NCBI GenBank assembly: GCA_964020155.1
Contig: OZ026549.1
Span: 1,226,133-1,290,132, forward strand
From: Chondrilla cf. caribensis
Taxonomy: Eukaryota; Porifera; Demospongiae; Chondrillida; Chondrillidae
Reading direction: 5' to 3'
DNA length: 64,000 nucleotides
Below the pieces are notes generated by a model, which saw only the letters and a list, made by a program, of their open reading frames with translations, ran no database searches and was not told where the DNA came from. The position numbers and the translations under genes are program-made. The first letter of the stretch is position 1, and each line of letters begins with the position of its first letter. Shown piece after piece: positions 63,470 through 64,000 of the stretch.

Positions 63470-63470
<1 letters not shown>
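62075..63470. other. array flank; one possible exon on the plus strand
   Basis: The first 200 bp resemble other receptor 5' flanks (GCACTCTCACACTGGTATTC, TGCAGTATCAAGGTGA). Further on, 62,920-63,063 on the plus strand is open and GC-richer, preceded by a splice-acceptor-like CACTTGCTATAG. It reads GDFVVVLLSGLTMAGSLNVL and ends KERKVQDH and stop. It could be the last exon of an unrelated gene, with one hydrophobic stretch and a basic tail; I cannot name it. Confidence 0.3.
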
Positions 63471-63513
<43 letters not shown>

Positions 63514-63524
63514 ACACACACGTG

Positions 63525-63566
<42 letters not shown>

Positions 63567-63583
63567 GCACACACACATGTGCG

Positions 63584-63654
<71 letters not shown>

Positions 63655-63655
63655 G
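63471..63655. repeat. CA microsatellite, compound
   Basis: About 185 bp of CA with CGTGCACA, CGTGCC and CATGTGCG interruptions. The remaining 345 bp to the right edge holds no gene. Confidence 0.95.
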
Positions 63656-64000
63656 AGTAGAGGTTATGAAGTTGATAAATTGTGGTGGGAATCCACAACA
63701 GGCCTTATAGTAAACAGTTGAAGAATGTGAGAGCATACAGGAATACAGTACACTGTGAAAGCGGTAACATACAAATCGCCAGTAGTTATATGGTTTCCTG
63801 CATCAAGTGCACATTTGCAAAACATTCCACATTAAATCCTCGTGCAAATAATTTCATGTATCATGCTACTGTCACATGAGAACACTAGGTACCACCTGAT
63901 TTCCATACTGTTACCTTTTGAAGAGGTTATCGTTAGTTGATTCCTTGCTAATTAAAGAACTGAACCTTAAAAGTGTCAGTTCACTTCAACCCCAACACAC

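Overview
Organism: an animal genome, AT-rich, with spliceosome-independent (single-exon) receptor genes, long TG/CA microsatellites and many small cut-and-paste DNA elements. The dominant content is one expanded family of seven-transmembrane (7TM) receptors. Tight tandem arrays of intronless, poorly canonical rhodopsin-like receptors are known from demosponges, so a demosponge is my best guess. No ribosomal, mitochondrial or house-keeping gene is present to prove it.

Layout: from position 1 to about 62.1 kb the window is a head-to-tail array, with every recognisable receptor on the minus strand. I count 19 intact single-exon receptors (R1-R19; 299-330 aa from the conserved MENC start), one receptor cut by the left edge, and 12 pseudogenes or fragments (P1-P12). 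They share an N-terminus (MENCTNCSVNDPN), a first extracellular loop with PPPDLGFCRF, VRYNKKE at the end of TM3, VPIVVLCYVRR in TM5 and IPTPIMILIFMKP in TM7. They form local subgroups: R1/P1/P2; R2-R4; R5, R17 and R19 (with R6 more divergent); R7-R12, which share a C-terminal KTSTTVE; and R13-R16. The last ~1.9 kb (62.1-64 kb) has no receptor.

Intergenic DNA is itself duplicated with the genes. Most genes carry a conserved box (sense strand TGATGTCACTTCCTGTCATG; ETS-like plus CRE-like plus E-box-like) about 50-76 bp upstream of the ATG, and a TG microsatellite often lies 140-330 bp upstream. A recent ~4 kb tandem duplication is visible (about 45.6-48.6 kb against 49.6-52.5 kb).

Mobile DNA includes two short hAT-type elements with perfect 8-bp target duplications (24,604-25,211 and 54,513-55,209), a hAT transposase fossil near 27.1 kb, two copies of a 177-bp Tigger/pogo-like element, and several other terminal-inverted-repeat elements. 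One sits inside a receptor fragment. A 65-bp-arm perfect-looking hairpin lies at 20.5 kb.

Functionally, the array looks like a lineage-specific chemosensory or environmental receptor repertoire under birth-and-death evolution. It has shared promoters, conserved signalling-side loops, and variation in ECL2, TM6, ECL3 and TM7. Ligand, coupling and expression cannot be read from sequence.
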